Source of the DNA: Mycobacterium gallinarum
Lineage (GTDB): Bacteria > Actinomycetota > Actinomycetes > Mycobacteriales > Mycobacteriaceae
Direction of reading: 5' to 3'
NCBI RefSeq assembly: GCF_010726765.1
Contig: NZ_AP022601.1
Span: 1,674,001-1,738,000 of the forward strand
DNA: 64,000 nt
This document shows positions 39,505 through 50,599 of the stretch, in pieces. The notes under the pieces are model-generated. The model searched no databases and was not told the origin of the DNA. It was given only the letters and a program-made list of their open reading frames with translations. Each line of letters starts with the position of its first letter. The stretch's first letter is position 1. Made by a program: the position numbers and the translations under genes.

Positions 39505-40568
39505 TGGGCGGCGATATCTTCGGCGTGCTGCTGACCTTTCTGCTGCTCGGTGCCAACGCCTTCTTCGTCGCCTCGGAGTTCGCGCTGATCTCCGCGCGCC
39601 GCGACCGCCTCGAAGCGCTCGCGGAGCAGGGCAAGAAGAGCGCGGTGACGGTCATCCGCGCCGGCGAGAACCTGTCGCTGATGCTGGCCGGCGCGCAGCT
39701 TGGCATCACGATCTGTTCGATCCTGTTGGGCCGTGTCGGCGAACCGGCGGTCGCCCACCTGCTGGAGAAGCCGTTCGGGCTGGTCGGTATTCCCGACACC
39801 GTGCTGCACACGGTGTCGTTCTTCGTCGCGCTCGGCGTCGTGGTGACGCTGCACGTCCTGCTCGGCGAGATGGTGCCGAAGAACATCGCGATCGCCGGGC
39901 CGGAATCGTCGGCGATGCTGTTGATCCCGACGTACCTGGTGTGGATCCGGCTCGCCCGGCCGTTCATTGCCTTCTACAACTGGTGCGCCAACATCACGCT
40001 CAGATCGTTCGGGGTCGAGCCGAAGGACGAACTCGACGTCGCGGTCTCGACCGTCGAGCTCTCGGAGATGATCGCCGAGTCACGATCCGAGGGCCTGCTC
40101 GACCAGGAGGAGCACGGCAGGCTCACCCGCGCACTGCAGATCCGCGATCGCGTCGCCAACGACGTCGCCATGCCCCTGAGCAAGATCCGCGCCGTCCCGG
40201 TCGCGCGCGCGGGCTCCGGCCCCACCCTGGGAGCGATCGAAGACGCCCTCGCCGAAACCGGCTACTCGAGGTTCCCGGTCAGCGACCCGGCCGGCGACTA
40301 CGTCGGGTACCTGCACATCAAGGACGTGCTGCCGCTGGTCCACGACCCCGCCAACGAACAGGCGGTGCTGGACGCCTCGATGGTGCGCCCCCTGCCGAGG
40401 GTGCCGGCGTCGATGTCGCTGCCCGACGCGCTGTCGCGGCTGCGGCGGGACAACGCGCATTTGGCGCTTCTCACCGCGCCCGACGGCAGCGTGTCGGCGA
40501 TGGTGGCGCTGGAGGACCTGGTCGAAGATTTGGTCGGCACCGTGCGTGACGGAACGCACCGTGTGTGA
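39504..40568 (+). CDS. CNNM/CorC-type membrane protein with CBS domains (Rv1841c-like)
   Basis: 354 residues, a paralogue of the preceding gene: CNNM membrane domain (VLLGEMVPKNIAIAGP) and CBS pair (PLSKIRAV, then SDPAGDYVGYLHIKDVLPL and ALEDLVEDLVGTV). It lacks the C-terminal CorC/HlyC domain, which is why it is shorter. The start overlaps the upstream stop (TGATG). The two probably form a heteromer. Confidence 0.9.
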   Translation: MGGDIFGVLLTFLLLGANAFFVASEFALISARRDRLEALAEQGKKSAVTVIRAGENLSLMLAGAQLGITICSILLGRVGEPAVAHLLEKPFGLVGIPDTVLHTVSFFVALGVVVTLHVLLGEMVPKNIAIAGPESSAMLLIPTYLVWIRLARPFIAFYNWCANITLRSFGVEPKDELDVAVSTVELSEMIAESRSEGLLDQEEHGRLTRALQIRDRVANDVAMPLSKIRAVPVARAGSGPTLGAIEDALAETGYSRFPVSDPAGDYVGYLHIKDVLPLVHDPANEQAVLDASMVRPLPRVPASMSLPDALSRLRRDNAHLALLTAPDGSVSAMVALEDLVEDLVGTVRDGTHRV

Positions 40569-41520
40569 GGCTGCGCACACCGTCACCTGCGATTTCGTGC
40601 TCGACGAGCGCGACTGGACCGGCCGGGAGCAGCGTCACCGTGAACGGGTCGACGGTTTCCTGCGGTCGTTCCGTGCACCGGCCTCTGAGCCCCATCCAGT
40701 CTGGGATTTCTTGTTCACCTACTACAGCCTGCGTCCCCGGCAGCTGCGGACGTGGCACCCAGGGTTCGGCGTGGCGCTCGCCGGGGATTCGGCGGCGCGC
40801 TACCTGGTTCGCAGCGGTTACGGGCGCACCCCCGCCGGTGTGACGGTGAGTCGTGAATACCTCACCGGCCGCGCCGACACGGTGCGCTTCATCGCCGGGC
40901 TGCTGCGCGCGACGGCGTCGCGCCCGGCGCGACTGAACTGCTTCGGGCTGCACGAGTGGGCAATGGTCTACCGGGCGCCGAGGGTGCGCCATGAGCGCGT
41001 CCCGCTGCGACTCGGCGCCGCCGGAACTGATGAGGTCGTCGAATCGATGCCGTTGCGGTGCAGCCATTTTGACGCCTTCCGGTTCTTCACCAAGCCAGCC
41101 ACCGAACGGAACAGCGAGCAGCTGACCCGCGACGGCCAGATCGGGTCCGAACAGCCCGGCTGTCTGCACGCGGCCATGGATTGCTACAAGTTCGCCTACA
41201 AGCTGGGACCCCTCGTGGACTCGGCGCTGGTGATGGATTGTCTCGAGCTCGCCACCCAAGCCCGTGAGCTCGACATGCGCGCCAGTCCCTATGATCTTCG
41301 CGACTACGGATTCGAGCCGATCGCGATCGAAACGCCCGCCGGGCGTTCCGAATACGTTCGTATCCAGCAGCACGTTGCCGAGCAGGCGGCACCGCTGCGG
41401 GAGCGCCTGACCATGGCGTGTGAGCAGTTGCTCGCCGCGGAAGGCGCCGGCGTGATGCACGAGGGAACCGGAGCCGCCTCGGCGGCGACATCAGAATTAG
41501 GCGCCGTTACCCGCGGGTAA
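40546..41520 (+). CDS. uncharacterised conserved mycobacterial protein (often labelled 3-methyladenine DNA glycosylase)
   Basis: 324 residues, overlapping the previous gene by 23 bases (GTG 40546; GTG 40561 also possible). No signal peptide or transmembrane segment is present. Conserved-looking blocks include [34 protein letters not shown] and [18 protein letters not shown]. Similar proteins are labelled as a DNA glycosylase, but I see no helix-hairpin-helix or other glycosylase motif, so I do not support that function. Histidines, Cys and Glu in the central blocks could form a metal site. Confidence 0.75.
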   Translation: MTERTVCEAAHTVTCDFVLDERDWTGREQRHRERVDGFLRSFRAPASEPHPVWDFLFTYYSLRPRQLRTWHPGFGVALAGDSAARYLVRSGYGRTPAGVTVSREYLTGRADTVRFIAGLLRATASRPARLNCFGLHEWAMVYRAPRVRHERVPLRLGAAGTDEVVESMPLRCSHFDAFRFFTKPATERNSEQLTRDGQIGSEQPGCLHAAMDCYKFAYKLGPLVDSALVMDCLELATQARELDMRASPYDLRDYGFEPIAIETPAGRSEYVRIQQHVAEQAAPLRERLTMACEQLLAAEGAGVMHEGTGAASAATSELGAVTRG

Positions 41521-41569
41521 GCTGGATCGACGGCACTGCGTTACGCGCCTTTGCGGCGAGGGAGGAAAT

Positions 41570-43792
41570 ATGACCGATCGCGTGAAAGTGGGCAACCTGC
41601 GTGTTGCCCAGGTGCTGTACGACTTCGTCAACGATGAGGCACTTCCTGGCACCGGCCTCGATCCCGACACCTTCTGGTCGGGCGTGGACAAGGTCGTCGC
41701 CGACCTGACTCCGAAGAACCAGGAACTGCTCGCCTACCGGGACGATCTGCAGGCACGTATCGACAAGTGGCACCGCCAGCGCGTCATCGAGCCGATCGAT
41801 CCCGAGGCCTACCGGCAGTTCCTCACCGAGATCGGGTACCTGCTGCCTCCGCCGGACGACTTCACGATCTCCACCGCGGGCGTCGACGATGAGATCACCA
41901 CGACCGCGGGCCCGCAGCTGGTGGTCCCGATCCTCAACGCACGCTTCGCGCTGAACGCCGCGAACGCCCGGTGGGGATCGCTGTACGACGCGCTGTACGG
42001 CACCGATGTCATCTCCGAAGACGACGGGGCCGAGAAGGTGCGACCAGGTACCGACGGCGGGTATAACCAAGTCCGCGGCGACAAGGTCATCGCGTACGCC
42101 CGCCGCTTCCTCGACGGCGCGGCCCCGCTGGCCACCGGCGCCTGGAGCGATGCGACCGGCATCAAGATCGACGACGGACAGTTGATCGTCGAGCTGGGCG
42201 ACGGACAGACGACCGGCCTTGCGACGCCCGAGCAGTTCGTCGGCTACACCGGTGAACTCGGGTCGCCCTCCTGGTCGGTGCTGCTGCGCAACCACGGCCT
42301 GCACGTCGAGATCCTGGTCGACCCGGACTCCCCCGTCGGCTCCACCGATTCGGCAGGCATCAAAGACGTCGTCCTGGAATCCGCGATCACCACGATCATG
42401 GACTTCGAGGACTCCGTGGCCGCCGTCGACGCCGACGACAAGGTGCTGGGTTACCGCAACTGGCTGGGCCTGAACCGCGGCGACCTCTCCGAAGAGGTGG
42501 CCAAGGGCGACAAGACGTTCACCCGTGTCCTCAACGAGGACCGCACCTACACCACACCTGACGGCGAGGGCGAGCTGACGCTGCCCGGCCGCAGTCTGAT
42601 GTTCGTGCGCAACGTCGGTCATCTGATGACCAACGACGCGATCGTGGACGTCGATGGCAACGAGATCCCCGAGGGCATCCAGGACGCGCTGTTCACCAGC
42701 CTGATCGCGATGCACGGGCTGAAGGCGGACGAAGACGGTGTCACGAAGAACGGCCCGAAGGTCAACAGCCGCACCGGCTCGATCTACATCGTCAAGCCCA
42801 AGATGCATGGGCCCGACGAAGTGGCCTTCACCGTCGAGCTGTTCGGGCGGGTCGAGGACGTGCTCGGTCTGCCGCCGAACACCATCAAGGTCGGCATCAT
42901 GGACGAGGAGCGACGCACCACCCTCAACCTGAAAGCCTGCATCAAAGCGGCACGCGACCGCGTGGTGTTCATCAACACCGGCTTCCTGGACCGCACCGGC
43001 GACGAGATCCACACGTCGATGGAGGCCGGCCCGATGATCCGCAAGGGTGCCATGAAGACGCAGCCGTGGATCCTGGCCTATGAGGACCAGAACGTGGACG
43101 TCGGCCTGGCCACCGGGTTCTCCGGGCGCGCACAGATCGGCAAGGGCATGTGGGCCATGACCGACCTGATGGCCGACATGGTCGAGCAGAAGATCGGTCA
43201 GCCGAAGGCAGGCGCAACCACCGCGTGGGTGCCGTCGCCGACGGCGGCCACCCTGCACGCGATGCATTATCACGAGGTCGACGTGTTCGCCGTGCAGAAG
43301 GAGTTGCAGGGCAAGACACGGACCACTGTCGACGAGCTGTTGACCATCCCGCTGGGCAAGGAACTCGCGTGGGCGCCCGAGGAGATCCGCGAAGAAGTCG
43401 ACAACAACTGCCAGTCGATCCTCGGCTATGTGGTGCGCTGGATCGACGCGGGTGTCGGCTGCTCCAAGGTGCCCGACATCCACAATGTCGCTCTGATGGA
43501 AGACCGTGCCACCCTTCGGATTTCGAGTCAGCTGCTGGCGAACTGGTTGCGCCACGGTGTCATCACCGAGGACGATGTGAAGGCCAGCCTGCGGCGGATG
43601 GCCGCGGTGGTGGATCAGCAGAACGAGAAAGATCCGGAATTCCGGCCCATGGCACCAGACCCAGACGGCAGCGTGGCGTTCACCGCCGCACAGGAGCTGA
43701 TCTTGGCCGGGGGGGCTCAGCCGAACGGCTATACCGAGCCGATCCTCCACCGCAAGCGCCGAGAGTTCAAAGCAGCAAATAACGGTGGTTGA
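41570..43792 (+). CDS. glcB: malate synthase G
   Basis: 740 residues, the monomeric G isoform that condenses glyoxylate and acetyl-CoA to malate in the glyoxylate shunt. Typical stretches are [49 protein letters not shown] with the catalytic arginine, and the late catalytic Asp region ([19 protein letters not shown]). GGGAGGAAAT precedes ATG 41570. Together with phosphoketolase and gnd it shows the carbon-flexibility theme of the window. Confidence 0.97.
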   Translation: MTDRVKVGNLRVAQVLYDFVNDEALPGTGLDPDTFWSGVDKVVADLTPKNQELLAYRDDLQARIDKWHRQRVIEPIDPEAYRQFLTEIGYLLPPPDDFTISTAGVDDEITTTAGPQLVVPILNARFALNAANARWGSLYDALYGTDVISEDDGAEKVRPGTDGGYNQVRGDKVIAYARRFLDGAAPLATGAWSDATGIKIDDGQLIVELGDGQTTGLATPEQFVGYTGELGSPSWSVLLRNHGLHVEILVDPDSPVGSTDSAGIKDVVLESAITTIMDFEDSVAAVDADDKVLGYRNWLGLNRGDLSEEVAKGDKTFTRVLNEDRTYTTPDGEGELTLPGRSLMFVRNVGHLMTNDAIVDVDGNEIPEGIQDALFTSLIAMHGLKADEDGVTKNGPKVNSRTGSIYIVKPKMHGPDEVAFTVELFGRVEDVLGLPPNTIKVGIMDEERRTTLNLKACIKAARDRVVFINTGFLDRTGDEIHTSMEAGPMIRKGAMKTQPWILAYEDQNVDVGLATGFSGRAQIGKGMWAMTDLMADMVEQKIGQPKAGATTAWVPSPTAATLHAMHYHEVDVFAVQKELQGKTRTTVDELLTIPLGKELAWAPEEIREEVDNNCQSILGYVVRWIDAGVGCSKVPDIHNVALMEDRATLRISSQLLANWLRHGVITEDDVKASLRRMAAVVDQQNEKDPEFRPMAPDPDGSVAFTAAQELILAGGAQPNGYTEPILHRKRREFKAANNGG

Positions 43793-43830
43793 TCCGATGA
43801 CCCGTCGACGTAGCGAGCACAAGGGCTTCC

Positions 43831-45939
43831 GTGGGCAGGCATAGCATTCCCGACCCCGAGGATTCGGCCGGCGAAGAGCAGCACGACGAACCGGAGACCA
43901 CACGCTTCGGCCAGTCCGGCAACTACCAGCCGGATTTTGGTCCTGGCTACCGCGAACCGGAGTACGACGCACCGCAATACCGCGAACCGGAGTACGACGC
44001 ACCGCTGTACCGCGAGTCCGAACAGGACGCACGGGGCTTCTCCGACCCTGGTTATCGCAGCGAGGATGTCAACGACGACGAGATTTACGAAGACGCCGAC
44101 CCTGCCGACAGCTTCGGCCTGCAGCGCGTCGGTTCGTCGACCCCACCGCCGCCCGGTCGTCCGCGCTCGGGCCCGGCGCACGGCGGTGAGTGGGACGGCG
44201 GGGAATGGACGGGCAGTCATCGCGCGGTGACTGCCGGCCGGCGAGGCGTCAGCATCAGCGTGATCGCTGCCCTGGTCGCAGTCGTCGTGGTCGTCGGCGC
44301 GGTCATCCTGTGGCGGTTCTTCGGCGATGCGCTGTCCGATCGCAGTGATGTCGCCGCCGCCCGTTGCGTGAACGGCGAACTCGCCGTCGCTGTGGTCGCC
44401 GACCCCTCGATGTCGGACCAGATAAAGATCCTGGCGGACAATTACAACCGCACCGCTGCGCCGGTGGGTGACCGCTGCGTGAAGGTCGGGGTCACGCCCG
44501 CCGATTCGGATCAGGTCGTCAACGGATTCATCGGCCAATGGCCCGCCGAACTCGGCGAGCGGCCTGCCCTGTGGATCCCGGCGAGTTCGATGTCGGCGGC
44601 CCGCCTCGAGGCCAGTGCCGGCGAGAAGACCATCAGCGACAGCCGCTCGCTGGTCACCACTCCAGTGGTGCTGGCGATGCGGCCACAGCTCAAATCCGCT
44701 CTGGGTCAACAGGACTGGGGCTCGTTGCCGACGCTGCAAACCAACCCCAGCGCGCTGGACGGGCTGGGGCTTCCGGGCTGGGGTCCGTTGCGGTTGGCGC
44801 TACCGCTGTCCGGTGACAGCGATGCGTCATATCTGGCGGCCGAGGCGGTGGCAGCGGCATCCGCACCCGCTGGGGCGCCCCCCAATTCCGGTATCGGCGC
44901 GGTGAACTCGCTGGTTGCAGGCCAGCCCAAACTCGCCGACAAGAAGGCGTCGACGGCCATGGACGCGCTGCTGAACGCCGACGATCCCGCGGCCGCGCCG
45001 GTGCACGCCGTCGTCGCCACCGAACAGCAACTCTTCCAGCGCGCCGCCGCACTACCCGATGCGAAGAATGTGTTGGCGTCGTGGCTGCCGCCGGGACCGG
45101 TGGCGATGGCGGACTACCCCACGGCCCTGCTGGCCGGCGATTGGCTGTCGCAGGAACAGGTGTCCGCGGCCAGCGAGTTCGCACGGTTCATGCGCAAGCC
45201 AGAACAACTAGCCGAGCTGTCCAAGGCCGGCTTCCGCACCGAAGGCAGCACACCGCCGGACAGCGACGTCACAGACTTCGCACCGCTGGGCGCCCCACTA
45301 TCGGTGGGTGACAACGCCGAGCGCGTCGCGCTCGCCAACTCGCTGACCGCACCGGTGACCAACCCCGCGGTCACGATCATGCTGGATCAGTCGATGCCCA
45401 CCGACGAGGGCGGCGAATCGCGGCTGGGGAATGTGGCGGCGGCACTCAATGCCCGGTTGCAGGCGCTGCCGCCGAATTCCGCGGTTGGCCTCTGGACGTT
45501 CGACGGTGTCGAGGGTCGCTCGGAGATCCCGATGGGTCCGCTGTCGGATCAGGTCGACGGCAGGCCCCGGTCCGCGGCGCTCACCGCGGAGCTGGACGGA
45601 CAGACGGCATCGAACGGCGGCGCCGTCTCGTTCACCACGTTGCGGCTCGTGTACGACCAGGCCAAGCAGAATTTCCGTGCGGGTCAAAGCAATTCGGTCC
45701 TGGTCATCACCACCGGTCCGCACACCGACCAGTCGTTGAACGGTCCGGGGCTCGAGCAGTTCATCCGCGGAGCGGTCGACCCAGCCCGTCCGGTCAAGGT
45801 GAACATCATCGACTTCGGCGCCGACTCCGACCGCGCCACCTGGGAGGCGGTCGCCGAGATCAGCGGCGGCAGCTATCAGAACCTGGCCAGCTCGACGGGC
45901 CCGGAGTTGACGTCGGCGGTCGCGACCCTCGTCGGCTAG
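43831..45939 (+). CDS. membrane-anchored VWA-domain protein with substrate-binding-like region (Rv1836c-like)
   Basis: 702 residues. A disordered acidic N-terminus carries near-perfect 9-residue repeats (YREPEYDAP twice, then a variant) at about 48-75. One transmembrane helix lies at about 140-165. The extracytoplasmic part has a solute-binding-like fold (about 170-480) and a von Willebrand A domain with MIDAS-like start (TIMLDQSMPTDEGGES). It is probably an envelope scaffold or sensor. It lies 38 bases after glcB on the same strand. The stop shares CTAG with the convergent hydrolase gene. Confidence 0.87.
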   Translation: MGRHSIPDPEDSAGEEQHDEPETTRFGQSGNYQPDFGPGYREPEYDAPQYREPEYDAPLYRESEQDARGFSDPGYRSEDVNDDEIYEDADPADSFGLQRVGSSTPPPPGRPRSGPAHGGEWDGGEWTGSHRAVTAGRRGVSISVIAALVAVVVVVGAVILWRFFGDALSDRSDVAAARCVNGELAVAVVADPSMSDQIKILADNYNRTAAPVGDRCVKVGVTPADSDQVVNGFIGQWPAELGERPALWIPASSMSAARLEASAGEKTISDSRSLVTTPVVLAMRPQLKSALGQQDWGSLPTLQTNPSALDGLGLPGWGPLRLALPLSGDSDASYLAAEAVAAASAPAGAPPNSGIGAVNSLVAGQPKLADKKASTAMDALLNADDPAAAPVHAVVATEQQLFQRAAALPDAKNVLASWLPPGPVAMADYPTALLAGDWLSQEQVSAASEFARFMRKPEQLAELSKAGFRTEGSTPPDSDVTDFAPLGAPLSVGDNAERVALANSLTAPVTNPAVTIMLDQSMPTDEGGESRLGNVAAALNARLQALPPNSAVGLWTFDGVEGRSEIPMGPLSDQVDGRPRSAALTAELDGQTASNGGAVSFTTLRLVYDQAKQNFRAGQSNSVLVITTGPHTDQSLNGPGLEQFIRGAVDPARPVKVNIIDFGADSDRATWEAVAEISGGSYQNLASSTGPELTSAVATLVG

Positions 45940-46805
45940 TGCGCCGCCAGCAGGCTCAGCGCGGCCCGGGTGAACTCCTCCGGCACCTCCACCTGCGGGT
46001 AGTGGCCGACGCCGGGAAGCTCGACCACAGGTGCGGCGGGGCGCAACTCGCGTAATCCGTCGAGCACATTCGTGGTCGCGACCGGGTCGTCGAGTGCCCA
46101 GACGAAGCTCAACGGTTTGGGCCAGTCCCGCACGGCACCGTGCCATCGCGATGCGTATTTCACCCGCTCGTCGAGATACGCGATCAACAGATGGGCGATG
46201 CGGTGCCCGTCGTTGTGGGACCACAGCGCCCACTGCGCCTGCCCCTCTTGTTCGCTCATAGGATGCTCGGCGCTGAACAACCTTCCGAAGGCACGCTGGA
46301 ACGACGATGCGTTGGAGAGACGGCTCAGGATCGGACCCAGCGGGCCGCGAAGCAGCTTCTGGGCCGGCCGCAAGCTGGCCCGGTGCAGGATCACGCTGCC
46401 ATTGCCGATCACGGCGCGTTGCAGTTCGAACGGCAACCGCCCCTGCAGATCTCGCGCCAGCAGCTCGGTGGCCACGGAGGTGCCCATGTCGTGCGCTATC
46501 AACTCCACCGGCCCCGAGGTGGTCTCCGCGACCACGGTCTGCACGATGTCAGCCTGCTCGAGCAGGCTGTAACGGTGCGGACGCGGCTTGTCCGACAGTC
46601 CGAAGCCGAGGAAGTCCAGCGTCACCCAGGCCCGGTCACCCAGGTGCGGCACCACCCGGTGGTAGTCGTAGGAACTCGACGGGTAGCCGTGCAGCAGCAG
46701 GATGGTCGGGCCCTCGCCCGGCGCCGAGCGGACGAACACCCGACCGGCGGGCGTGTTCATCGAGCTGCCGCCGTCGCGCCACTCTGTCACGCTGGGGGGT
46801 AACAC
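45936..46805 (-). CDS. alpha/beta hydrolase (LipZ/Rv1834-like)
   Basis: About 289 residues. The alpha/beta hydrolase fold has an HGYPSSSYDY oxyanion region, an aspartate nucleophile position (AHDMGTS) and a C-terminal catalytic His (GVGHYPQVEVPEEF). An aspartate nucleophile points to the epoxide hydrolase/haloalkane dehalogenase branch rather than a serine lipase. The start is uncertain: GTG 46805 is given; TTG 46823 would overlap the divergent dehalogenase ATG by one base, and GTG 46790 is also possible. Confidence 0.83.
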   Translation of the reverse strand: MLPPSVTEWRDGGSSMNTPAGRVFVRSAPGEGPTILLLHGYPSSSYDYHRVVPHLGDRAWVTLDFLGFGLSDKPRPHRYSLLEQADIVQTVVAETTSGPVELIAHDMGTSVATELLARDLQGRLPFELQRAVIGNGSVILHRASLRPAQKLLRGPLGPILSRLSNASSFQRAFGRLFSAEHPMSEQEGQAQWALWSHNDGHRIAHLLIAYLDERVKYASRWHGAVRDWPKPLSFVWALDDPVATTNVLDGLRELRPAAPVVELPGVGHYPQVEVPEEFTRAALSLLAAH

Positions 46806-46822
46806 CTGACGAACCGTAATCA

Positions 46823-47707
46823 ATGGCGTTGGCGGAGGGATCGAAATTGCCGAGCGAGTTCACACCCGACCCTGAGCTGTATCCGTTCACGTCGCGATGG
46901 TTCGACAGTTCACGCGGCCGGGTGCACTACATCGATAAAGGTACCGGTCCGGTGATCGTGTTCTTTCACGGCAATCCGACATGGAGTTTCCTCTACCGCA
47001 ACATCATCGCCGGGTTGCGCGATCGCTTCCGGTGCATCGCGCCCGACTACCTCGGCTTCGGGCTCTCCGAGCGCCCATCGGGGTTCACGTATCGAATCGA
47101 CGAGCATGTCTCGGTGATGGGCGAACTCGTCGACCACCTCGAACTCGATCGCTATCTGAGCATGGGCCAGGACTGGGGCGGCCCGATCAGCATGGCGGTC
47201 GGCACCGACCGCGCCGATCGGGTGCGCGGAGTCGTACTCGGCAACACCTGGTTCTGGCCCACCTCTGAGTTGTCCACGAAGGTTTTCAGCGTGGTGATGG
47301 GCAGTCCGCCGATGCAATGGGCGATCACCAAGCGGAACTTCTTCGTGGAGCGGATGATTCCGGCGGGCACCAGCACATCATTGGACGACGCGGTGATGGA
47401 GCACTACCGCGGAGTTCAACCGACGCCACAGGACCGGGCCGGGGTTGCGCGCATGCCGAAGGAGATCCTAGCGGCCCGTCCGCTGCTCGAAAGGCTCAGC
47501 CGCGACGTGCCCACCAAACTCGGATCGAAACCGGCGTTGTTCGTCTGGGGCATGAAGGATTTCGCGTTCCGGCCCGGACCGAACCTTCCGCGCATGCGCG
47601 AGGCATTCCCCGATCACGTTGTCGTGGAGTTGGCGGAGGCCAACCACTTCATGCAGGAGGACGCGCCGGGACAGATCGCCGAGGCGATCATCGACCGCTT
47701 CGCCTGA
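46823..47707 (+). CDS. haloalkane dehalogenase (Rv1833c-like)
   Basis: 294 residues with the full haloalkane dehalogenase set: HGNPTWSFLYR, nucleophile Asp in GQDWGGPIS, halide-stabilising Trp in NTWFWP, and the catalytic His in EANHFMQED. It hydrolyses carbon-halogen bonds to alcohol plus halide; the natural substrate is unknown. It faces the LipZ-like hydrolase with no real intergenic space. It ends in a palindrome shared with the gcvP end. Confidence 0.92.
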   Translation: MALAEGSKLPSEFTPDPELYPFTSRWFDSSRGRVHYIDKGTGPVIVFFHGNPTWSFLYRNIIAGLRDRFRCIAPDYLGFGLSERPSGFTYRIDEHVSVMGELVDHLELDRYLSMGQDWGGPISMAVGTDRADRVRGVVLGNTWFWPTSELSTKVFSVVMGSPPMQWAITKRNFFVERMIPAGTSTSLDDAVMEHYRGVQPTPQDRAGVARMPKEILAARPLLERLSRDVPTKLGSKPALFVWGMKDFAFRPGPNLPRMREAFPDHVVVELAEANHFMQEDAPGQIAEAIIDRFA

Positions 47708-47720
47708 GAGGTCAGGCGAA
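47699..47720. terminator. bidirectional hairpin holding both convergent stop codons
   Basis: TTCGCCTGA (47699-47707) is perfectly complementary to 47712-47720 around the loop GAGG. The left arm ends in the dehalogenase TGA and the right arm contains the gcvP TGA, so both proteins end in Phe-Ala. A 9-bp stem at a tail-to-tail junction is a plausible two-way terminator. Confidence 0.55.
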
Positions 47721-50555
47721 CGCCTCCACCGGCGGGCACGAGCACATGAGATTGCGGTCGCCGTACGCGCCGTCGATGCGACGTACCGGCGGCCACACCT
47801 TCGGGCGGTAGTTCTTGCCCAGCGGGTAGGCCGCCTGCTCTCGGGTGTAGGGATGGTCCCAGTCGGACACCAGCAGGCATTCTGCGGTGTGCGGAGCACC
47901 GCGCATCGGGTTGTCGTCCACCGGCCAGGTGCCCGCGGCGACGGCATCGATCTCGCCGCGGATCGCGATCATCGCCTCACAGAACGCGTCGACCTCGGCC
48001 AGGCTCTCGCTTTCCGTCGGCTCGACCATCAATGTTCCCGCCACCGGGAAGCTCATCGTCGGCGCGTGGAAGCCGTAGTCCGCCAGCCGTTTCGCCACAT
48101 CGTCGACGGTGACGCCCGTCTCCTTGGTGATGGTCCGCAGATCGAGGATGCACTCGTGCGCGACCATGCCGTTCTCACCGGTGTAGAGGACGGGGTAATG
48201 CTCACCGAGTCGACGGGCGATGTAGTTGGCCGACGCGATCGCGGTCAGCGACGCGGCACGGAGACCGCCGGCGCCCATCATCCGGATATAGGCCCAGCTG
48301 ATCGGCAGGATCGACGCCGAACCATACGGCGCCGCGGACACCGCGTATTTGTCGGGTAGTTCGTCGGCCAACGGATGGCCGGGAAGGTACTTGGCCAGGT
48401 GGGAGCGCACCGCGACCGGCCCGACACCCGGCCCCCCGCCGCCGTGCGGAATGCAGAACGTCTTGTGCAGATTGAGGTGGCTGACGTCGCCACCGAACCG
48501 GCCGGGCCGGGCGAGGCCGACGAGCGCGTTCAGGTTGGCGCCGTCGACGTACACCTGACCACCGGCGTCATGCACGGCGGCGCAGATGTCGGCGATGTCG
48601 TGCTCGAACACACCGTGCGTCGACGGATAGGTGATCATCAACGCGGACAACCGATCCGCGTGTTCGTTCACCTTCGCGCGCAGATCATCGAGGTCGACAT
48701 CGCCGTTCGCCCGGCATGCCACCACAACGACCCGCATCCCCACGAGCGCCGCCGATGCGGCATTGGTGCCGTGCGCGCTCGACGGGATGAGGCACACGTG
48801 ACGGTCGGGCTGGCCGCGTTCGGCGTGATACGCCTGGATCGCCAGCAGTCCGGCGTACTCCCCCTGCGATCCGGCGTTGGGCTGCAAGGACACCGCGTCG
48901 TAGCCGGTGATCGCGACCAACCATGTCTCGAGGTCGGCGATCAGCTTGCGCAGCCCGGGTGCGTCGGATGCCGGGGCGAACGGATGCTGGCGCGCGAACT
49001 CCGGCCACGTGATGGGCTCCATCTCGGCGGCCGCATTCAGCTTCATCGTGCACGATCCCAGTGGAATCATGCTGCGGTCCAACGCAATGTCTTTGTCAGC
49101 CAACGACCGCAGATATCGCATCATCTCCGTCTCGGTGCGATACCTCGTGAACGCGGGATGGGTCAGGAACTCCGAGGTGCGGGTTGCGATGTCCGGGCCG
49201 TCGAACGCGTCACCGGCCGCTGCCCCGAAAGCCGACAGCACGGCCTCGACGTGTTGTGTGGTGGTGGCCTCGTCGCAGGACACCGACAGGTGGTCGTCGT
49301 CGACCAGCCAGACGTTGACACCGTGAGCCTTGGCGGCGTCGCGGATCTCTGCCGCCCTGCCGGGAACCCGGGCCAGCACGGTGTCGAAGAACGCGCGGTG
49401 TACGACCTCCACACCGCCGGCGGTCAACCCCGCGGCGATCGCGCGGGCACGCCCGTGCACCCGCCGCGCGATCGCGGACAACCCGTCCGCGCCGTGGTAA
49501 CTCGCGTACATCGCCGCGATCACGGCGAGCAGCACCTGTGCGGTGCAGATGTTGCTCGTGGCCTTGTCGCGCCGGATGTGCTGTTCGCGGGTCTGCAACG
49601 CCAACCGATACGCCGGTGCCCCGTCGGCGTCGAGCGAGACTCCGACCAGGCGGCCGGGAAGTTGCCTGGCGTGCTTGGCGTGCACGGCGAGATACCCCGC
49701 GTGCGGTCCACCGAATCCCATTGGGACACCGAATCTCTGGGTGCTGCCGAAGGCGACGTCGGCTCCGATTTCACCGGGCGGTGTGATGAGCGCCATGGCG
49801 AGCAGGTCGGCGCCGACGGCGACGAGCGCGCCACGGTCGTGCGCCTGGGTGACCATGTCGCTCCAGTCGACGATCGCGCCGCTGGCCCCCGGCAACTGCG
49901 CGATGACTCCGAAGAACGCACCCTCCGGCAGGCCCTGCGTGAGATCGGCCTGGACGATCTCGATGCCCAGCGGCTCGGCGCGGGTGGCCAGCACGGCGGC
50001 GGTCTGCCGGTACACGTCGACGTCGACGACCAGCCGGTTCGATGATCCGCGGACCGCGCGGTGCATCAGCGTCATCGCCTCGGCGGCCGCGGTGCCCTCG
50101 TCGAGCATCGAGGCGTTGGCGACCTCGAGTCCCGTGAGGTCGCAGACCATGGTCTGGAAGTTCAGCAGCGCCTCGAGCCGGCCCTGGCTGATCTCTGGCT
50201 GGTAGGGCGTGTAGGCGGTGTACCACGCTGGGTTCTCAAGTATGTTGCGGCGCAACACCGGTGGCGTGAGGGTGTCGAAGTAGCCCTGCCCGATCATCGA
50301 CACCGCGACGGTGTTCGTATCGGCGAGCGCGCGCAGTTCCGCCAGCGCTTCGTCCTCTGTGGCGGCCGGCGGCAGCTGATCCAGTCCCGGTGCCACCTGG
50401 TCTGCGTCCAGCGAGTCGAGAATGCCGGCCGGTAGCGCCTTCTTGGCGAGTTCGTCGAGCGAACCCACGCCGATGGTCGCGAGCATTGTGGTGACGGCGT
50501 CCGCATCGGGTCCGATGTGACGTGCGGCGAAGGTGAAGTTCTCGGAGTCAGACAC
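47712..50555 (-). CDS. gcvP: glycine dehydrogenase (decarboxylating), glycine cleavage P-protein
   Basis: 947 residues, the fused P-protein (GcvB/Rv1832). It decarboxylates glycine with pyridoxal phosphate and passes the aminomethyl group to lipoyl-GcvH. The PLP lysine lies in [16 protein letters not shown] (about Lys698). GTG 50555 ([17 protein letters not shown]) is the family start; the frame upstream runs into the riboswitch. Its partner gcvH is about 3.3 kb upstream on the same strand. Confidence 0.96.
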   Translation of the reverse strand: MSDSENFTFAARHIGPDADAVTTMLATIGVGSLDELAKKALPAGILDSLDADQVAPGLDQLPPAATEDEALAELRALADTNTVAVSMIGQGYFDTLTPPVLRRNILENPAWYTAYTPYQPEISQGRLEALLNFQTMVCDLTGLEVANASMLDEGTAAAEAMTLMHRAVRGSSNRLVVDVDVYRQTAAVLATRAEPLGIEIVQADLTQGLPEGAFFGVIAQLPGASGAIVDWSDMVTQAHDRGALVAVGADLLAMALITPPGEIGADVAFGSTQRFGVPMGFGGPHAGYLAVHAKHARQLPGRLVGVSLDADGAPAYRLALQTREQHIRRDKATSNICTAQVLLAVIAAMYASYHGADGLSAIARRVHGRARAIAAGLTAGGVEVVHRAFFDTVLARVPGRAAEIRDAAKAHGVNVWLVDDDHLSVSCDEATTTQHVEAVLSAFGAAAGDAFDGPDIATRTSEFLTHPAFTRYRTETEMMRYLRSLADKDIALDRSMIPLGSCTMKLNAAAEMEPITWPEFARQHPFAPASDAPGLRKLIADLETWLVAITGYDAVSLQPNAGSQGEYAGLLAIQAYHAERGQPDRHVCLIPSSAHGTNAASAALVGMRVVVVACRANGDVDLDDLRAKVNEHADRLSALMITYPSTHGVFEHDIADICAAVHDAGGQVYVDGANLNALVGLARPGRFGGDVSHLNLHKTFCIPHGGGGPGVGPVAVRSHLAKYLPGHPLADELPDKYAVSAAPYGSASILPISWAYIRMMGAGGLRAASLTAIASANYIARRLGEHYPVLYTGENGMVAHECILDLRTITKETGVTVDDVAKRLADYGFHAPTMSFPVAGTLMVEPTESESLAEVDAFCEAMIAIRGEIDAVAAGTWPVDDNPMRGAPHTAECLLVSDWDHPYTREQAAYPLGKNYRPKVWPPVRRIDGAYGDRNLMCSCPPVEAFA

Positions 50556-50599
50556 CTGCGATTGCTCCAGACGCGTGAAGGTTGACGAACCGTTGGGTT

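Noticed and set aside
48375..50045. 556-codon open frame on the plus strand
   Set aside because: Antisense to gcvP with no recognisable family.
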